This document shows, piece by piece, positions 13,000-15,935 of a stretch of DNA of 15,935 nt (positions are counted from its first letter, which is position 1; each line of letters begins with the position of its first letter). The position numbers were made by a program, and so were the translations under genes. A model generated the notes under the pieces. That model did not search any database, was not told the DNA's origin, and saw nothing but the letters and a program-made list of their open reading frames with translations. The stretch spans positions 1-15,935 of the forward strand of contig JBHIFE010000026.1 of assembly GCA_046760985.1 (NCBI GenBank), in the 5' to 3' direction. Origin of the DNA: JBHIFE01 sp046760985. Its GTDB lineage: Bacteria; Chloroflexota; Dehalococcoidia; Dehalococcoidales; RBG-16-60-22.

Positions 13000-13941
13000 A
13001 TGAAGAACAAAATACACCAGTGGTGGATACTTTTAGCTTTAGCTCTGCTGTTAAGTCTTCTGACAGCTTGCCCATCACCCCCAAAAGAGGCGACGTCGTT
13101 CCCAATTGAAATTACAGACCAGTTAGGTAGAGTAGTCAAGCTAGATAGAGTTCCACAAAGAATTATTTCTCTTGCCCCAAGCAATACTGAGATACTCTTT
13201 GCCTTAGGTCTTGGCGATAGAATTGTAGGAGTAACCGACTACTGTGATTACCCACCAGAGGCTAAAGAAAAACCCAGCATAGGTGGTTTTTCCACACCGA
13301 ATATAGAGAAATTGGTTGCTCTTTCCCCTGACCTGATATTGGCTACCTCAATCCACGAAGGGAGAATCGTTCCACAGCTTGAAGAGAGGGGGATGACTGT
13401 TTTGGCTTTAGCCCCCAAGACCCTTGATGAGGTATTGGAAGCTATCACTCTGGTTGGCGAGACTATTGGAAAAGAAGAGAAGGCTTCTGAGTTGGTTGCA
13501 GCGATGCAGGATAGAATTAAGGCAGTGACTGACAAAACAGATACTCTACCTCAGAACCAGAGACCGAGGGTTTTTTACATCACCTGGCATGACCCATTGA
13601 TGACAGCTGGCTTAGGGACCCACCATGATGAACTAATTCGGAAGGCAGGTGGAACGAACATTGCCCAAGACCTCACTGGTTATGCCGATATCAGTCTGGA
13701 GGCAGTTATTGAAGCTAATCCCGAAGTGATGATTGCCGGTGTCGGCATGGGAACAGGCAAGGACTTGCCTTTTCAATTTGTCGCAACAGAGCCAAGGTTG
13801 AGGAACACAGATGCCCGCCAGAATAACAGACTGTATAAGATAGACACTGACCTGTGTAGCCGCCCCGGACCACGGATAGTTGACGCACTAGAAAAATTTG
13901 CTGAATTCATACACCCGGAACTATTTAAGGAGACCAAGTGA
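13000..13941 (+). CDS. btuF: Corrinoid ABC transporter substrate-binding lipoprotein
   Basis: A 313-aa extracellular solute-binding protein of the BtuF/FecB class. A signal peptide ends in the lipobox LLTAC (lipidated C24), followed by ITDQLGRVVKLDRVPQRIISLAPSNTEILFALGLGD, the standard opening of this family, and by IEKLVALSPDLILAT and ISLEAVIEANPEVMIAG. The cobalamin riboswitch upstream and btuC/btuD downstream make a corrinoid the likely ligand; siderophore-binding relatives are the alternative if judged on sequence alone. A Shine-Dalgarno GGAGGTGAAG precedes the ATG. The stop overlaps the next gene's GTG. Confidence 0.92.
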   Translation: MKNKIHQWWILLALALLLSLLTACPSPPKEATSFPIEITDQLGRVVKLDRVPQRIISLAPSNTEILFALGLGDRIVGVTDYCDYPPEAKEKPSIGGFSTPNIEKLVALSPDLILATSIHEGRIVPQLEERGMTVLALAPKTLDEVLEAITLVGETIGKEEKASELVAAMQDRIKAVTDKTDTLPQNQRPRVFYITWHDPLMTAGLGTHHDELIRKAGGTNIAQDLTGYADISLEAVIEANPEVMIAGVGMGTGKDLPFQFVATEPRLRNTDARQNNRLYKIDTDLCSRPGPRIVDALEKFAEFIHPELFKETK

Positions 13942-14678
13942 ACATTTACCATATCACCTATGCCCCTACAGTTAAAACCATCCACCTGCACTTCTGGGGC
14001 TGCAACCTAAACTGCCAAGCTTGCTTGCTCAAAAAAGAGATATATGACTGCCATTTAGCAGAGACGAGAGACAGTATTTTCAACGGGACAAGTAAATCCC
14101 CTCAAACCCCTGAACGATTCTTAGATTTGGCAGAAGTGATGCAAATTTTAGGTAAGCTGGCTGTAAGCCAGGTGGTCTTCATGGGGGGTGAGCCAACCAT
14201 TGACCACCAATTGCCCCAATTAGCGGAAGCACTACGCCAGGAGTTTGGAAGCTATAATATTCTCCTCACCAATGGTTTCAGGATACCGCCTTTGGCAGTG
14301 ATAGATGAAGTGGTATTTAGCCTGAAAGCTCACAACGATAATCTCCACCGCCATTATACCGGGAAATCCAATAGAAAAGCCTTGGAGAACTTCGTCAGCC
14401 TTTGTAACTCGGGCGTAGAATTGAGAGCTGAGAGCGTCTTTATTCCGGAGTATATCGACTATTCCGAGATTGAGAATATTTCCAGGTTTATCGCCGGTGT
14501 AGACAAAAGCATTCCTTACAGAATAGACGCTTATATTCCTGTCGGCGATAACCCCTGGCGGCGACCCACCCCAAAAGAAATGGAAAAGGCGGTCAGCACC
14601 GCCCGAAAATATCTCTCTAACGTCTCTTGCTTGACCGGAAACGAAAACTTAAAATTTGAGGTCTTGAGGATTTTTTAA
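13938..14678 (+). CDS. Radical SAM protein in the corrinoid-uptake operon
   Basis: A 246-aa radical SAM enzyme. C22-x3-C26-x2-C29 (FWGCNLNCQACL) would ligate the 4Fe-4S cluster, and FMGGEPT (about 91-97) is the GGE motif that binds SAM. The barrel strand DEVVFSLKAHND and the later DAYIPVGDNPWRRPT resemble small PflA-like activating enzymes, but no glycyl-radical enzyme or other obvious target is nearby. No cobalamin-binding domain is present. The start is GTG at 13938, which overlaps the btuF stop (GTGA) and has AAGGAG 5 nt upstream; btuC follows 1 nt after the stop. It is thus tightly built into the B12-controlled operon. A role in corrinoid handling or a B12-sparing reaction is inference only. 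Confidence 0.88.
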   Translation: MNIYHITYAPTVKTIHLHFWGCNLNCQACLLKKEIYDCHLAETRDSIFNGTSKSPQTPERFLDLAEVMQILGKLAVSQVVFMGGEPTIDHQLPQLAEALRQEFGSYNILLTNGFRIPPLAVIDEVVFSLKAHNDNLHRHYTGKSNRKALENFVSLCNSGVELRAESVFIPEYIDYSEIENISRFIAGVDKSIPYRIDAYIPVGDNPWRRPTPKEMEKAVSTARKYLSNVSCLTGNENLKFEVLRIF

Positions 14679-14679
14679 C

Positions 14680-15759
14680 ATGCCGTCTAGTCAGATTTTC
14701 CAAAATCAGATGCCACCGATTCATCTTAGCCGGTGGCGTTACCGAATATACGGTATTTTAGGACTTTTCGTCTTGCTGGTGGTGATGGTGGCACTAGCTA
14801 CCACAGTTGGTAGTGTTGAAATTCCTTTCTTAACCACGTCCAGCATTCTGCTTTCCAAATTACCCATGGTTGAGATGACGCCCACCTGGACCAATCCCTT
14901 GGAGACTATAATTCTGGAGATACGCTTGCCCAGAGTTATTCTGGCTGGAATTGTCGGTGCGGCTCTGGCACTAGCCGGGGCTACTTACCAAGGGCTCTTC
15001 CGTAATCCGCTGGCTGACCCTTACCTTATCGGCGTTGCTCAAGGAGCCGCGCTGGGAGCTGTCATTGGCTTCTTACTCCCGTCCACCTGGCATGGCATGA
15101 GGTTTGGGATTATCCCCCTACTCGCTTTTACCGGGGCGCTGGTTAGCACTACTATTGTCTATAGTTTGGCTCGGGTAGGCAAAACTCTCCCCATCACTAC
15201 CCTTATTCTAGCCGGCGTGGCTTTAGGTGCACTTTTAGGTTCAATCGTTTCCTACCTCATCATTTCCAGTGGGGAGAAGATGCACGGAATCATATTCTGG
15301 CTAATGGGCAGTTTCTCCCTAAGCCAGTGGTCAGAGATAAAGGTTGTTCTACCCTATGTATTGGCTGGGATAGTCATTATCTTACTCTATGCCCGTCCCC
15401 TCAATATAATGCAACTTGATGAGGAGCAGGCTCAGCAGCTCGGAATCAATGTAGAGAGACTCAAGCTCGTTCTTCTTGCCGCTGCTACTCTGATTACGGC
15501 TGCCGCCGTTTCCTTCGTGGGCACTATCGGCTTTGTCGGCATCATCATTCCTCACGCCGTACGCCTGATTTGGGGCGCCGACCACCGTTTCCTGTTACCG
15601 CTATCTGTCCTTACCGGCGCCATTTTCCTAATCGTCGCCGACCTAGTAGCCCGCACCGTTGTAGCGCCCACCGAGATACCAATTGGGGTAATCACTGCCC
15701 TCTGTGGGGCACCTTTCTTCCTTTACTTACTGCGGCGCAAGAAAAAAGTAATTTTCTGA
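14680..15759 (+). CDS. btuC: Corrinoid ABC transporter permease (FecCD family)
   Basis: A complete 359-aa inner-membrane permease of the BtuC/FecCD family with about ten transmembrane helices. The family core is clear: RLPRVILAGIVGAALALAGA, then YQGLFRNPLADPYLIG, later FWLMGSFSLSQW, and the coupling-region sequence AQQLGINVERLK followed by AAAVSFVGTIGFVGIIIPH. The N-terminus has ~30 extra polar residues before TM1. Two copies would pair with two BtuD ATPases. The ATG is one base after the radical SAM stop; a GAGG ribosome site lies somewhat far upstream, so coupling is likely. Confidence 0.94.
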   Translation: MPSSQIFQNQMPPIHLSRWRYRIYGILGLFVLLVVMVALATTVGSVEIPFLTTSSILLSKLPMVEMTPTWTNPLETIILEIRLPRVILAGIVGAALALAGATYQGLFRNPLADPYLIGVAQGAALGAVIGFLLPSTWHGMRFGIIPLLAFTGALVSTTIVYSLARVGKTLPITTLILAGVALGALLGSIVSYLIISSGEKMHGIIFWLMGSFSLSQWSEIKVVLPYVLAGIVIILLYARPLNIMQLDEEQAQQLGINVERLKLVLLAAATLITAAAVSFVGTIGFVGIIIPHAVRLIWGADHRFLLPLSVLTGAIFLIVADLVARTVVAPTEIPIGVITALCGAPFFLYLLRRKKKVIF

Positions 15760-15766
15760 GGCTGAA

Positions 15767-15935
15767 ATGATTAAAATAGAAACGCAGAACGCTTGGCTCG
15801 GCTATGGTCGCAAGGTAGTATTGAAAGACGTGACCTTTCAGGTGAGACCCGGAGAGATGGTAGGGCTTATTGGACCAAATGGCTGTGGCAAGTCAACCAT
15901 TATCCGGGCGCTAAGTCGGGTTATTTCTCCCCACT
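15767..15935 (+). CDS. btuD: Corrinoid ABC transporter ATP-binding protein (partial)
   Basis: The first 56 residues of an ABC ATPase, cut by the window's right edge. MIKIETQNAWLGYG is followed by the Walker A motif GPNGCGKST (residues 36-44) and IIRALSRVISP. It starts 7 nt after btuC with GAGG 5 nt before the ATG. Position and motif fit BtuD, which powers corrinoid import with BtuC; the signature and Walker B motifs lie outside the window. Confidence 0.92.
   Translation, partial: MIKIETQNAWLGYGRKVVLKDVTFQVRPGEMVGLIGPNGCGKSTIIRALSRVISPH

Overview
This looks like a chromosomal segment of a bacterium of the phylum Chloroflexota, most likely class Dehalococcoidia. That placement is inferred from the style of the 16S rRNA 3' end, a 16S gene not followed by 23S/5S, a glucose-6-phosphate isomerase of the type usually fused to transaldolase, and corrinoid uptake under riboswitch control. 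The cell envelope is probably single-membraned, because the solute-binding protein and the thioredoxin are both predicted lipoproteins and no outer-membrane receptor is seen. There is no phage, insertion sequence or CRISPR array.

Bases 1-1350 hold the last ~43 nt of 16S rRNA, a disrupted remnant of the C-terminus of a formate dehydrogenase alpha subunit (minus strand), a small GAF-domain protein whose promoter lies inside that remnant, and tRNA-Ile(GAU) with its own promoter and a strong hairpin behind it. Bases 1417-3200 (minus) encode a two-component Na+-coupled amino-acid transporter: a 505-aa NSS-family permease and a 35-aa MetS-like small subunit. Bases 3260-4730 carry a CsaA-like tRNA-binding protein, a small cysteine-rich protein on the minus strand, and a SAM-dependent methyltransferase.

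Bases 4830-11400 are mainly central carbon metabolism. A ribulose-phosphate 3-epimerase homologue with altered active-site positions is on the plus strand. It converges on a six-gene minus-strand operon running ccdA, tlpA/resA-like, unknown Cys-rich protein, tkt, rpiB, pgi. The last three genes are joined by 4-nt ATGA overlaps. Together rpe, rpiB, tkt and pgi give much of the non-oxidative pentose phosphate pathway; no transaldolase is present here. A divergent gene (from 11558) encodes a RecB-family PD-(D/E)XK nuclease that appears to start at an ATT codon, 40 codons upstream of the first ATG.

Bases 12720-15935 form a corrinoid-uptake operon: a sigma70-like promoter, a cobalamin riboswitch followed by two tandem terminator hairpins, btuF, a radical SAM enzyme of unknown role, btuC, and the start of btuD, which runs off the end of the window. 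The main leads are the formate dehydrogenase remnant beside the 16S gene, the ATT-initiated nuclease, the two-hairpin riboswitch output with a possible antiterminator, the radical SAM gene inside btuFCD, and the unknown Cys-rich protein in the redox/pentose operon.
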